NCBI GenBank assembly: GCA_014803435.1
Contig: JACYFD010000009.1
Coordinates: 1-64,000, forward strand
Direction: 5' to 3'
Length of the DNA stretch: 64,000 nucleotides
Origin: Cellulosimicrobium terreum
Lineage (GTDB): Bacteria > Actinomycetota > Actinomycetes > Actinomycetales > Cellulomonadaceae
Both the position numbers and the translations under genes were made by a program. Below the pieces are notes generated by a model, which ran no database searches, was not told the origin of the DNA, and saw only the letters and a list, made by a program, of their open reading frames with translations. This document shows positions 20,767 to 30,042 of the stretch, in pieces; within the stretch, counting starts at the first letter, position 1; the number at the start of each line of letters is the position of its first letter.

Positions 20767-22106
20767 GCGGGTTCGACGCGATCGTCCTCGGGGGCGGCGC
20801 CACCGGCGAGCACTGTGCCGGGGCGCTCGCCGCCGGGGGCGCGCGCGTCGCCCTCGTCGAGCGTGAGCTCGTGGGCGGCGAGTGCTCGTACTGGGCGTGC
20901 ATCCCCTCGAAGACCCTGCTGCGCCCGGGCGAGGCCGCGCACGCCGCGCGTGCCGCGACGGCGAGCGCCCGCGTGGACGTCGAGGCGGCCCTCGCGTGGC
21001 GCGACCACATGGTCTCCGACAGGTCCGACGACGGCCAGGTCCGCTGGCTCGACGACGCCGGGATCACGCTTCTGCGCGGGCGCGGTGTGCTCGCCGGGCC
21101 CGGCGCGGTCGACGTGGGCGGGGTACGGCACACGGCCGAGCACGTGGTCGTCGCGACCGGGTCGGAGCCCACGCTGCCGCCGGTGGCCGGCCTGCAGAAG
21201 CTCGACGACCTGTGGACCAACCGCGAGGCGACGGCCATGGCCCGCGTCCCGCGACGGCTGCTCGTCCTCGGCACGGGTCCGGTCGGCGTCGAGCTCGCGC
21301 AGGCGGCCCGCCGTCTCGGCGCTCAGGTCGTGCTCGTGGGGAACGCGGACCGGGTCCTGGCCCACGAGCCGGAGCGCCTGGGCTCCACGGTCGGCGAGTA
21401 CCTGCGTCGCGACGGCATCGAGATCGTGCTGCGGGCCGAGGCCGTCTCGGCCCGTCAGGACGGGCCCGAGGTCGTCCTCACCCTCGCTGGGGGCCAGGAG
21501 CTGCGCGGCGAGCGCCTGCTCGTCGCCACGGGCCGACGCCCGCGGGTCGACGGGATCGGCCTCGAGAGCGTCGGGGTCACGCCCGACCGCCGCGGCGTCC
21601 CGGTCGACGAGCGCCTCCGCGTCGACCACCGCCTGTGGGCCGTCGGCGACGTCACCGGCATCTGGCCGCTGACGCACGTCGGCAAGTACCAGGCCGACGT
21701 CGCCGCGACGAACATCCTCGGCGGCGAGCGGGCTGCCCACTACGAGGCCGTGCCGCGCGTCGTCTTCACCGACCCGCAGGCGGCCGCCGTGGGCGTCACG
21801 GAGGACCGGTTCAGCGGCGTCGCGCGACTGACCGACGTCGCACGGCTCGCCACCTACACCCGGGACCACGCCACCTCCGAGGGGTACCTCGCCCTGCTCA
21901 GCGACGGCCGGCGCCTGACCGGCGCCCACGCCGTCGGGCCCGAGGCCGGCGAGTGGATCGGGCAGGCGACCCTCGCGATCCGCGCGCAGGTCCCGCTCGA
22001 CGTCCTGCAGGACACGATCCAACCGTTCCCGACCTTCTCCGAGGCGTTCGTCCCCGCGCTCGCCGCGCTCCGGGACTCGGGCGCCGTCGCGTGCCCCGGG
22101 AGGTGA
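20763..22106 (+). CDS. Class I pyridine nucleotide-disulfide oxidoreductase
   Basis: This FAD flavoprotein has 447 residues. The FAD fold is at the N-terminus (FDAIVLGGGATGEHCAG), a redox disulfide motif at about residues 40-50 (GGECSYWACIPSK, CxxxxC kept), the NAD(P) fold at about 165-200 (LLVLGTGPVGVELAQ), the second FAD contact LWAVGDVTG, and a dimerisation domain. At the C-terminus the usual catalytic HxHPTxxE is instead IQPFPTFSE: the His is lost while PT and E remain, so it is not a normal lipoamide or mercuric reductase. The substrate is unknown. Confidence 0.85.
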   Translation: MSGFDAIVLGGGATGEHCAGALAAGGARVALVERELVGGECSYWACIPSKTLLRPGEAAHAARAATASARVDVEAALAWRDHMVSDRSDDGQVRWLDDAGITLLRGRGVLAGPGAVDVGGVRHTAEHVVVATGSEPTLPPVAGLQKLDDLWTNREATAMARVPRRLLVLGTGPVGVELAQAARRLGAQVVLVGNADRVLAHEPERLGSTVGEYLRRDGIEIVLRAEAVSARQDGPEVVLTLAGGQELRGERLLVATGRRPRVDGIGLESVGVTPDRRGVPVDERLRVDHRLWAVGDVTGIWPLTHVGKYQADVAATNILGGERAAHYEAVPRVVFTDPQAAAVGVTEDRFSGVARLTDVARLATYTRDHATSEGYLALLSDGRRLTGAHAVGPEAGEWIGQATLAIRAQVPLDVLQDTIQPFPTFSEAFVPALAALRDSGAVACPGR

Positions 22107-22175
22107 GCGCATCCCACGACCCGCGAGTCCCCTGACCTCCGCCCGCCAGGGCACCCGAACGAAGGACGAAGGATC

Positions 22176-23822
22176 ATGAAATCACCGCTGAGACACAGAC
22201 TTCTCCTGCTGGCCGCTGCGCTGCCACTGCTCGCGGCACCGACGGCGTCCGCGGCCCCGCACGTGCAGAGCGGCACGCACGGCACGGCACCGGCCACGAA
22301 GCCGGCCGCCGCGCCCCCCACCTGCGACGACATCACGGTCAAGGCACCTCCGGGTGCGACCGTCACCACCGTGGACGCGAGCCGGGACCCCGGCGGGACG
22401 TTCGAGTACCCGGCGCCGCTCGGCACCACGGGCCCGCCGATCACCGTGGCCGACGTGCCCGCGTTCTGCGACGTCTCCATCACCCTCACGCACGGCAAGC
22501 CCGGCGACACCGAGCTCATCGAGCTGTGGCTGCCCGAGTCCGGATGGAACGGCCGGTTCCAGGCCCTCGGCGGGTCCGGGTACGCGGCCGGCACCTTCGG
22601 CCTCTCGTTCGCGCAGGCCGTCAAGGCCGGCTACGCCGTCGGCTCGACCGATGCCGGCGCCGTGCCCGTGACCGGGTACACCAGCCCGTGGGCGCTGAAG
22701 GACGACGGCACGGTCGACCAGACCCTGCTGAAGAACTTCGCCGAGCGCAGCTCGCACGAGCTCGCCGTGGTCGGCAAGGCGGTCGTCACGACCTACTACG
22801 GCACGCCGGCGTCGTACTCCTACTGGAACGGCTGCTCCACCGGTGGCCGGCAGGGCTACATGGAGGCGCAGCGCCACCCGGACGACTTCGACGGCATCGT
22901 CGCGAACGCGCCGGCCATCTCGTGGGACCGCTTCGCGGTCGCGGCGCTCTGGCCGCACGTCGTGATGAACCAGGAGAAGAACCCGATGGCGAAGTGCGAG
23001 CTCGACGCGTTCACCGCCGCGGCGGTCGAGAAGTGCGACCCGCTCGACGGCGTGACCGACGGCGTGATCGGCGACCCGCTCGACTGCTCGTTCGACCCCC
23101 GCACCCTCGTAGGGACCACGATCGACTGCGACGGGCAGCAGGTGACGATCACGGCGAAGGACGCCACGGTCGTGCGCAAGATGTGGGACGGCCCGACGAC
23201 GACGATCGGCCTCCCGCTCTGGTACGGCCTTCCGCGGGGCGCGGACCTCTCCGCCCTGGGCGGACCGGACGCCTTCCCCGTCGCGGGCTCGTGGGTGCAG
23301 GACTTCGTCGCCCGCGACCGTGGGCTCGACCTCAGCAAGATCACGTACGCGCAGTACACGGTCCTCTTCCTGAGGTCGGTGCTCCAGTACCACTGGACCA
23401 TCGGCAGCGACCAGACCGACCTGTCGGCGTTCCGCAGCTCCGGCGGCAAGCTGCTGACCTGGCAGGGCCTCGCCGACCAGCTCGTCCCGGTCGGCGGCAC
23501 CATCCGCTACTACGACACGGTCGCCGCACGGTCGCGAGGATCGGTCGACGACTACTACCGGCTCTTCCTCGCACCGGGAGTCACCCACTGCCAGGACGGG
23601 CTCGGTCCGGTCCCGACCGACCCGCTGGCCGCGATGGTCAGCTGGGTCGAGGACGGCGTCGCACCGCAGACCCTGCCCGCGGCCACCACGCGCAAGGACG
23701 GCACCGTCGTCGAGCGCAACCTGTGCCCCTACCCGGCCGAGTCCCGGTACCGGGGTCACGGGGACCCGGACGCCGCGGCCAGCTACCGCTGCGTCACCAC
23801 CTCACCCAGGAGATCGTCATGA
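22176..23822 (+). CDS. Secreted tannase/feruloyl esterase family hydrolase
   Basis: The protein has 548 residues with a signal peptide (KSPLRHRLLLLAAALPLLA, cut near ASA-A, about residue 26), so it is exported. Family marks are the nucleophile elbow NGCSTGGRQGYMEAQ, the acid in LADQLVPVGG and the histidine-cysteine in GVTHCQDG, which together give the CS-D-HC catalytic motif of tannases and feruloyl esterases. The substrate, a plant phenolic ester, is inferred from the family. The 3' end overlaps the next hydrolase gene (ATGA). Confidence 0.88.
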   Translation: MKSPLRHRLLLLAAALPLLAAPTASAAPHVQSGTHGTAPATKPAAAPPTCDDITVKAPPGATVTTVDASRDPGGTFEYPAPLGTTGPPITVADVPAFCDVSITLTHGKPGDTELIELWLPESGWNGRFQALGGSGYAAGTFGLSFAQAVKAGYAVGSTDAGAVPVTGYTSPWALKDDGTVDQTLLKNFAERSSHELAVVGKAVVTTYYGTPASYSYWNGCSTGGRQGYMEAQRHPDDFDGIVANAPAISWDRFAVAALWPHVVMNQEKNPMAKCELDAFTAAAVEKCDPLDGVTDGVIGDPLDCSFDPRTLVGTTIDCDGQQVTITAKDATVVRKMWDGPTTTIGLPLWYGLPRGADLSALGGPDAFPVAGSWVQDFVARDRGLDLSKITYAQYTVLFLRSVLQYHWTIGSDQTDLSAFRSSGGKLLTWQGLADQLVPVGGTIRYYDTVAARSRGSVDDYYRLFLAPGVTHCQDGLGPVPTDPLAAMVSWVEDGVAPQTLPAATTRKDGTVVERNLCPYPAESRYRGHGDPDAAASYRCVTTSPRRSS

Positions 23823-24532
23823 GCCAACCCACCGTCGTCCTCGTCCACGGCGCCTTCGCGGAGTCGTCCAGCTGGAACGGCGTCATCGCCCGTCTGCAGG
23901 GCAAGGACGTCCCCGTCATCGCCGTCGCGAACCCGCTGCGGTCGCTCTCCGGTGACGCCGACTACGTGCACGACGTCGTCGCCTCCGTCGCGGGTCCCGT
24001 CGTCCTCGTCGGGCACTCCTACGGCGGGAACGTCATCACGCAGGCTGCCGCGAGCACCCCGAACGTCGCGGCACTGGTGTACGTCGCGGCGTTCGCCCCG
24101 GACACCGGGGAGAGCGCGCTCGAGCTCACCGGGAAGTTCCCGGGGAGCACGCTCGGGGCCACCCTGACGACCTACCCGCTCACGGGTGGCGGGACGGAGC
24201 TCGCGATCCTGCCGGAGCTGTTCGGTGGCCAGTTCGCCGCCGACGTCGACCCTGACGAGGCCGCGCTCATGGCCGCCGGCCAGCGGCCGGTCGCCGAGGT
24301 CGCGCTGACCGAGGAGCTCGCGACCGGCTCTCCCGCGTGGCAGCGGGTCCCGTCCTGGTTCGTCCTCGCGGGCGGGGACCTCAACATCCCGCCCGAGGCG
24401 GTCCGCTTCATGGCGGAGCGCGCAGGGGCACGCGCCGTCGTCGAGATCGAGGGGGCGTCCCACGCGGTCGGGGTGTCGCACCCGGGCGAGGTCACGGACG
24501 TCGTCCTCGAGGCCGTCGCCGCCGTGGCCTGA
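23819..24532 (+). CDS. Alpha/beta hydrolase
   Basis: This cytoplasmic hydrolase of 237 residues has the oxyanion segment VVLVHGAFAESSSW, nucleophile elbow VVLVGHSYGGNVI (Ser about residue 69) and catalytic histidine near GASHAVGVSHP. It resembles EstC-like esterases; the substrate is unknown. AGGAG stands before ATG 23819, which overlaps the tannase stop, so the pair is co-translated and may act in sequence on an ester. A hairpin terminator follows. Confidence 0.85.
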   Translation: MSQPTVVLVHGAFAESSSWNGVIARLQGKDVPVIAVANPLRSLSGDADYVHDVVASVAGPVVLVGHSYGGNVITQAAASTPNVAALVYVAAFAPDTGESALELTGKFPGSTLGATLTTYPLTGGGTELAILPELFGGQFAADVDPDEAALMAAGQRPVAEVALTEELATGSPAWQRVPSWFVLAGGDLNIPPEAVRFMAERAGARAVVEIEGASHAVGVSHPGEVTDVVLEAVAAVA

Positions 24533-24560
24533 TCGACGGGCCTGCCAGCAGGAGACGCGC

Positions 24561-24586
24561 GGGCGGTCGGGGTCACCCGGCCGCCC
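24561..24586 (+). terminator. Hairpin terminator after the hydrolase gene
   Basis: GGGCGGTCGGG-GTCA-CCCGGCCGCCC forms an 11-bp stem with one G-T wobble and a four-base loop, 28 bp after the hydrolase stop. There is no T-tract, as is common in high-GC actinobacteria. Confidence 0.5.
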
Positions 24587-24635
24587 GTCGTCGTACCGCC
24601 GGGCCGCACGCGGACGCCACCTCCATACTGTCGCC

Positions 24636-27410
24636 ATGGGAACGCCCGCGCCGTTCGGCGCTCCGCCCGGACCGCTGCTCGGACGCCGCCGCGAGTGCGA
24701 CGAGCTCGCCCGCCTGGTCGCCACCGTGCGCTCGGGCCGCAGCGCCGCTCTCGTCCTGAGCGGCGAGGCCGGGGTCGGCAAGTCCGCGCTGCTGGACCAC
24801 CTCGGCGAGAACGCCCTTGACTGCCACGTCGTGCGGGCGTCGGGGGTCGAGTCGGAGATGGAGCTGGTCTTCGCGGGACTGCACCAGGTGTGCGCGCCGT
24901 TCCTCGACCTCCTGGACCGGCTCCCCGGTCCGCAGGCCGCCGTGCTCCGGATCGCGTTCGGGTACGAGGGCGGCGACGTCCCGGACCGCTTCTTCGTCGG
25001 GCTCGCCACGCTGTCGCTGCTCTCCGAGGCGACGGGCGACCGTCCGATCGTCTGCCTCGTCGACGACACGCAGTGGCTCGACCGCGCCTCCGTGCAGGTC
25101 CTCGCCTTCGTCGCGCGACGGCTCGGCGCCGAGGCGGTCGCGATGGTCTTCGGCAGGCGCGCGTCGCAGACCGACGGCGACCTCGCCGGCCTGCCCGAGC
25201 TCGTCGTCGAGGGGCTGGCGGACCAGCCGGCCCGCGCGCTGCTGCGATCGGTCGTCGCCGGGCTCCTCGACGAGCAGGTCCTCGACCGGATCGTCGCCGA
25301 GACCCGCGGCAACCCTCTCGCGCTGGTCGAGCTGACGCGGGGACTGCGCGCCGACGAGCTCACGGGCGGCGTCGGGCCCACCGACGGCCGCGCGCTGCCG
25401 AGCCGGGTCGAGGCGAGCTTCGAGCGCCGTGTCGCCGCGCTGCCCGACGACGTGCGCAGCCTCCTGCTCCTCGCGGCGGCCGAGCAGAGCGGCGACCCGG
25501 TCCTGCTCTGGCGCGCCGCGGCACACCTGGGGATCGAGGGGACGGACCCCGACTCGTCCGACGACCTGCTCGTGGTCCGTGAGCGCGTGCTGTTCCGCCA
25601 TCCCCTCGCCAGGTCGGCCACCTACCGTTCCGCCTCGCCGGCGGCACGACGTGCCGCCCACACCGCGCTCGCGGAGGTCACCGACCGCGCCACCGACCCG
25701 GACCGGTGGGCCTGGCACCTCGCGGCGGCGACCCCGGGGCCCGACGAAGAGGTCGCCGTGGAGCTCGAGCGTGGTGCGGTGCGTGCCCGTGCCCGCGGCG
25801 GGGTCGCCGCCTCGGCGGCGTTCCTGCGCCGCTCGACGATGCTGACGCCGGACCGGGCCGCCCGGGCCGCACGGGCGCTACGAGCCGCAGAGGCGAGCCT
25901 CGAGGCTGGTGCGTTCGACGCGACGGACGACATGCTCGTCGCCGCCACGACCGGTCCGCTCGACGAGCTGCAGCGCGCCCGCGTGGACCTCGTGCGCGCC
26001 GACGCGGCGTACTCGCGCAGCCGCGGGGCCGACGGCCCGGCGCTCATGCTCGGGGCCGCACGGACGCTCGAGCGCCTGGACCCTGCGCTCGCGCGCAGCA
26101 CCTACCTCGGCGCGTGGAGCGCGGCCCTCTTCGCCGGACCGCTCGCGTCCCCGGGCAGCGGGCTCGTCGACGTCTCGCGCGCCGCCCTCTCGGCGCCACC
26201 GGCACCCGGACCGACGCGCCCGTACGACGTCGTGCTCGAGGGGCTGTCCCTCGCGATGACGCAGGGCCGCGGCGCGGCGGCCCCCGTGCTCCGGCGCGCG
26301 GTCGCGGCCTACCTGGGCGACGGGGTCACGCCGGAGGAGATCCTGCGGTTCGGCTGGCTCGCCGCCGCGGCGGCCTCCATGGTGTGGGACCTGGGCTCGT
26401 GCGTCACCCTGGCGTCGCGAGCGGTCCAGCTCGCCCGGAGAACCGGCGCCCTGGGGATCCTCGCCGTCGACCTGAACGTGCTGGTGCAGCAGACCTGCCT
26501 CGTAGGCGACCTGGACTCCGCGTCCGCGCTCGTCGAGGAGGCGGCGGCGGTCACGAGCGCAACCGGGAGCCAGGTCGCCCCGTTCGGCGCGATCCTGTAC
26601 CTCGGCATGCGTGGCCGGGAGGCCGAGGCGATGCCCCTGCTGCAGGCCAGCGAGCGCCGCGCGCACGAGTGGGGCCAGGGGGTCACCGTGCAGCACGCCC
26701 GGTGGTCGACGGCCGTCCTCTACAACGCCCAGGGCCGGCACGCCGAGGCGTTCGACGCCGCGCTCGCGGCGTTCGACGACACCCCGGAGCTCTTCGTGTC
26801 CCTCCGCGCGGCTCCCGAGCTGATCGAGGCGGCGGTGAAGACCGGACGGACCGACGAGGCCCACCGGACGCTCGACCGCGTGATCGACGCCACCCAGGCC
26901 GGCGGGACCGTCCTCGCCCAGGGGGTCGAGGCGCGCTGCCGGGCGATGCTGGCCGAGGCCGACACCGTAGCCGGGGCGGACGTGGATGCCCTGTACCGCG
27001 AGGCCGTGGACCTGCTGGGACGCACGCCAGCCCGCCCGGAGCTCGCACGCGCGCACCTGTCCTACGGGGAGTGGTTGCGGCGGGCAGGGCGCACCGACGA
27101 CGCCCGGGGCCAGCTCGGCGCCGCGCACGACCTGTTCGTCGCAAGCCGTATGGAGGGGTACGAGGACAGGGCCCGGCGCGCGCTGGGCGGGCTCGGGGTC
27201 CGCGTGCGCGGCCGGCGCACCGAGGTCCTCGAGGGGCTGACCGCGCACGAGGCGGAGATCGCCCGCCTCGCCGCCACCGGCAGCAGCAACACCGAGATCG
27301 GCACCAAGCTCTTCGTCAGCCCCCGCACGGTCGAGTGGCACCTGCACAAGGTCTTCCTCAAGCTCGGCATCTCCTCGCGCAAGGAGCTGGCCGCCGCCCT
27401 CGACCCGTGA
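24636..27410 (+). CDS. LuxR-family large ATP-binding regulator (LAL)
   Basis: This transcription regulator of 924 residues has an N-terminal AAA/NACHT-like ATPase (Walker A SGEAGVGKSALLD about residues 46-58, Walker B IVCLVDDTQWLD), a long helical TPR-like middle, and a C-terminal LuxR helix-turn-helix (LTAHEAEIARLAATGSSNTE ... SPRTVEWHLHKVFLKLGISS). A CATACT box six bases before the ATG suggests a leaderless start. It is a paralog of the regulator at 30043; the two bracket three SDR genes. The inducer is unknown. Confidence 0.9.
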   Translation: MGTPAPFGAPPGPLLGRRRECDELARLVATVRSGRSAALVLSGEAGVGKSALLDHLGENALDCHVVRASGVESEMELVFAGLHQVCAPFLDLLDRLPGPQAAVLRIAFGYEGGDVPDRFFVGLATLSLLSEATGDRPIVCLVDDTQWLDRASVQVLAFVARRLGAEAVAMVFGRRASQTDGDLAGLPELVVEGLADQPARALLRSVVAGLLDEQVLDRIVAETRGNPLALVELTRGLRADELTGGVGPTDGRALPSRVEASFERRVAALPDDVRSLLLLAAAEQSGDPVLLWRAAAHLGIEGTDPDSSDDLLVVRERVLFRHPLARSATYRSASPAARRAAHTALAEVTDRATDPDRWAWHLAAATPGPDEEVAVELERGAVRARARGGVAASAAFLRRSTMLTPDRAARAARALRAAEASLEAGAFDATDDMLVAATTGPLDELQRARVDLVRADAAYSRSRGADGPALMLGAARTLERLDPALARSTYLGAWSAALFAGPLASPGSGLVDVSRAALSAPPAPGPTRPYDVVLEGLSLAMTQGRGAAAPVLRRAVAAYLGDGVTPEEILRFGWLAAAAASMVWDLGSCVTLASRAVQLARRTGALGILAVDLNVLVQQTCLVGDLDSASALVEEAAAVTSATGSQVAPFGAILYLGMRGREAEAMPLLQASERRAHEWGQGVTVQHARWSTAVLYNAQGRHAEAFDAALAAFDDTPELFVSLRAAPELIEAAVKTGRTDEAHRTLDRVIDATQAGGTVLAQGVEARCRAMLAEADTVAGADVDALYREAVDLLGRTPARPELARAHLSYGEWLRRAGRTDDARGQLGAAHDLFVASRMEGYEDRARRALGGLGVRVRGRRTEVLEGLTAHEAEIARLAATGSSNTEIGTKLFVSPRTVEWHLHKVFLKLGISSRKELAAALDP

Positions 27411-27425
27411 CGGCGGGCGTCGTCG

Positions 27426-28030
27426 TCACCACGGCACGCGGCCCGCGTCGTCGAAGAACCCGCCCGAGTCGCCGTCGCCCACGACGATCGCCCGCTCGAC
27501 CACGGCGGCTGCGCTCTCCTCAGGTGTCCGCGTGCCCCGGAACCCGTTGAGCGCGGTGGCCGTGTACCCGGGCGTGACCGCGACGACGGTCACGTGCGCG
27601 AGGGCCGGGTCGGACCGGAACGCGTTCGCGTACTTGAGGGTGAGGCACGCAGCAGCGGGATCATCGCCCGCACGACGCGGACCAGGCCGACGACGTTGGT
27701 CTCGAGCTCCGCGCGCACGTCGGCGGCGGCGACCTCGAGGGCGGGCTTGCGCACGAGGATCCCGGCGTTGTTCACCAGGACGTCGAGATGCCCGTGCTCG
27801 GCCTCGATCCGCTGCGCGGCCCCCTGCACGGAGTCGTCGTCGGTGATGTCGACGAGCACGAGCCGGGCGCCGTGCCCGGTGCGCTCGAGCTCGCGCACGG
27901 CCTCCTGGCCGCGGCCCTCGTCGCGGCTGCCGAGGTGAACGGTCGAGCCGAGCTCGGCGAACCGGCGCGCGGTCGCGAGCCCCAGTCCCCTGTCGGCGCC
28001 CGTGACGAGGACGATCGGTGCGTCGGACAT
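27426..28030 (-). pseudogene. Short-chain dehydrogenase/reductase broken by internal deletion
   Basis: The N-terminal half is a good classical SDR: APIVLVTGADRGLGLATARRF (cofactor glycine motif) and LDVLVNNAGILV, up to VVRAMIPLLR. At about 27641-27652 it jumps directly to CLTLKYANAFRSDPALAHVTV and VTPGYTATALNGFRGTRTPE in another frame. About 35-40 residues containing the catalytic Ser and YxxxK are absent and the frame is shifted. As it stands the first frame ends at 27590 after a nonsense tail. The start ATG 28030 has GGAGGAATC before it. Inactive unless the junction is a sequencing artefact. Confidence 0.75.
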
Positions 28031-28059
28031 GATTCCTCCAGGGTGTCGCCGGTGGGCCG

Positions 28060-28917
28060 TCAGAGGACGGCGGGCCCGCTGCCGGGGTAGTCGGTGGACA
28101 TCGCGAGCTCGCGGCCGCCGTCGAGGTCCGCCTGGAGCTCGGCGACCTTGACCCCGATGCGGCGGTGGGCGTCGCTCCCGAGGATGAGCCGTCGGCGCGG
28201 CTCGGCGGCACGCACGTTGCGGATGATCGCGTCCGCGGCGCGCAGCGGGTCGCCCGGGAACATCTCCGGCCGGACGTCGGCGACGGTCCGGACGAAGCTG
28301 CCCGACGTCGCGTCGTAGTCCTCGATCAGGTCTCCCGAGACGTGGGTGCGATGCTCGATACCGGTGCGGAAGGACCCGGGCTCGACGAGGAACGCCCGCA
28401 GGCCGATGGGCTCGATCTCCTGCCACAGCGCCTCGGTCAGCCCTTCCAGGGCGAACTTGCTCGCGGAGTAGAAGCCGTTCGCGGGCAGGCTCGCGATCCC
28501 GTCCATCGAGGAGACGTTGACGATCGTGCCGCGACGGCGCGCGCGCATGCCGGGCAGCACGAGACGCGTGAGCTCGGCCGCCGCGAAGAAGTTGACCTCG
28601 AGCTGCGCGCGGAGGTCCTCCTCGCGCTGCTCCTCGACGGCCCCGATGAAGTCGACGGCGGCGTTGTTCACCAGCACGTCGGGTCCGCCGGACCACGCGT
28701 CGGCGTCCTCGACGGCCTGTCGGCGCTGCGCGGTGTCGGTCACGTCGAGCTCGACGACCAGGGCGGAGTCCGGGAACTTCCGTTCCACGTCCGTCAGGTC
28801 GTTCCCGGAACGCGCGGCGAGGACGACCCTGTCACCGAGCTCGAGCGCCCGGAAGGACAGCGCGTGGCCGAGGCCGCTGCCGGCGCCCGTGACGAACCAG
28901 GTCTTGGGGGTGTGCAT
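28060..28917 (-). CDS. Short-chain dehydrogenase/reductase
   Basis: This intact classical SDR has 285 residues: cofactor motif TGAGSGLGHALSFRA near residue 11, NNAAVDF, catalytic NVSSMDGIASLP and YSASK, and LVEPGSFRTGIEHRT after the active site. The cofactor loop VLAARSGNDL suggests NADP. The substrate is unknown. It is the middle of three same-strand SDR genes, 28 bp from the next, and likely in one operon with them. Confidence 0.88.
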   Translation of the reverse strand: MHTPKTWFVTGAGSGLGHALSFRALELGDRVVLAARSGNDLTDVERKFPDSALVVELDVTDTAQRRQAVEDADAWSGGPDVLVNNAAVDFIGAVEEQREEDLRAQLEVNFFAAAELTRLVLPGMRARRRGTIVNVSSMDGIASLPANGFYSASKFALEGLTEALWQEIEPIGLRAFLVEPGSFRTGIEHRTHVSGDLIEDYDATSGSFVRTVADVRPEMFPGDPLRAADAIIRNVRAAEPRRRLILGSDAHRRIGVKVAELQADLDGGRELAMSTDYPGSGPAVL

Positions 28918-28945
28918 GAGAGATCTCCTTGATGTGGGTGGGCTG

Positions 28946-29830
28946 CTAGACGGACGGGAAGTCGGCCGAGCGGCTGAACGCCGCCCAGTCGGTGGTCTCC
29001 GCGATACGGCGCTGCTCGTTGGCGAGGATCTGGTCCACGGCGCCCGCGCCCAGGGGCAGGCGCATCGGCAGCTCGTCGTGGTCGACGAGGTCCACGAGCA
29101 GCCGCGCGGCGCGCGCGGGGTCGCCCGGCTGGTTGCCCTGGCTCGACCGCCGGAACTCGTGGATCGTCCCGACGGTCGACTCGTAGTCCGGTCCGACGGG
29201 GTACATCGTCATGGAACCGCCCTGCCAGTCCGTGCGGAAGGCTCCGGGCTCGACGAGGACGACCCGGATGCCGAGCGGGCGCATCTCCGCCGCAAGGACC
29301 TCGGAGAACCCCTCGACGGCGAACTTGGCGGCCTGGTAGGCGCCCATGCCGGGCGTCCCCCCGACCCGTCCCCCCACGGACGAGAACTGCAGGAACGTCC
29401 CCGAGCGCTGCGTGCGCAGGACCGGCAGCGCGGCGCGAGTGACGTTGACGACGCCGTAGAGATTGGTCTCGACCTGCGCACGGAAGTCGTCCTCCGGCAT
29501 CTCCTCGATGGGCGCACTGTTCGCGTACCCCGCGTTGTTGACCACGACGTCGAGGCGTCCGAACGCCTCCACGGTCTCGGCGACCGCGCGCCGCGCGTCG
29601 TCCGCGCTCGTGACGTCGAGCCTCGTGGCGAGCAGCCGGTGGGCCCCGTAGCGCTCGACCAGCGGTGCCAACGACCGGGCGTCCCGGGCCGTCGCGGCGA
29701 CGAGGCCGCCGCCCTCGAGCGCCGCGGCGACCAGCTCACGGCCGAAGCCGCGCGAGCTCCCGGTGATCATCCAGACACGCGTCGGACCGGTCGATCCGTG
29801 CGAGCCGGTCGAGCCTGTCGAGTCCGTCAT
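28946..29830 (-). CDS. Short-chain dehydrogenase/reductase
   Basis: This intact SDR has 294 residues. A short Ser/Thr/Gly repeat (STGSTGSHGSTGPT) precedes the fold. Motifs are TGSSRGFGRELVAAA, VVNNAGYANSAP, QFSSVGGRVGG and the catalytic YQAAK. It is first in the three-gene SDR operon and divergent from the LuxR gene at 30043, from which 212 bp separate it. The substrate is unknown. Confidence 0.88.
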   Translation of the reverse strand: MTDSTGSTGSHGSTGPTRVWMITGSSRGFGRELVAAALEGGGLVAATARDARSLAPLVERYGAHRLLATRLDVTSADDARRAVAETVEAFGRLDVVVNNAGYANSAPIEEMPEDDFRAQVETNLYGVVNVTRAALPVLRTQRSGTFLQFSSVGGRVGGTPGMGAYQAAKFAVEGFSEVLAAEMRPLGIRVVLVEPGAFRTDWQGGSMTMYPVGPDYESTVGTIHEFRRSSQGNQPGDPARAARLLVDLVDHDELPMRLPLGAGAVDQILANEQRRIAETTDWAAFSRSADFPSV

Positions 29831-29925
29831 CTGAGGTCCCTCTTCCCCTTCATCGGTGGCGCCGCGCCCTGTCGGCGGCGGCTCCGCTCCCAGGATCGGT
29901 TCGCCATCCCGGGCCTCGCGCCCGG

Positions 29926-29946
29926 GTGCACCCCCGGGGGATGCAC
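29926..29946. promoter_or_regulatory. Dyad-symmetric site in the SDR / LuxR divergent region
   Basis: GTGCA, then C5, G5, A, then TGCAC: an almost perfect 21-bp dyad near the middle of the divergent region. It is a candidate binding site for the adjacent regulator. A TAGCAT box at 30006-30011 may be the -10 of the LuxR gene. Confidence 0.35.
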
Positions 29947-30042
29947 GGGTGTGCTCGACCCGGGCGTGCGCTGTGATCGGAAGGACCGGGCCCCGAGCGC
30001 CCGGGTAGCATCACGCCAGCGGCGCCTCCGAGAGGGCTCGAG

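Noticed and set aside
27406-27428. Terminator between the convergent LuxR gene and the SDR pseudogene
   Set aside because: Only a six-base arm pair (GTGACG/CGTCAC) that overlaps the LuxR stop codon; too weak to call.
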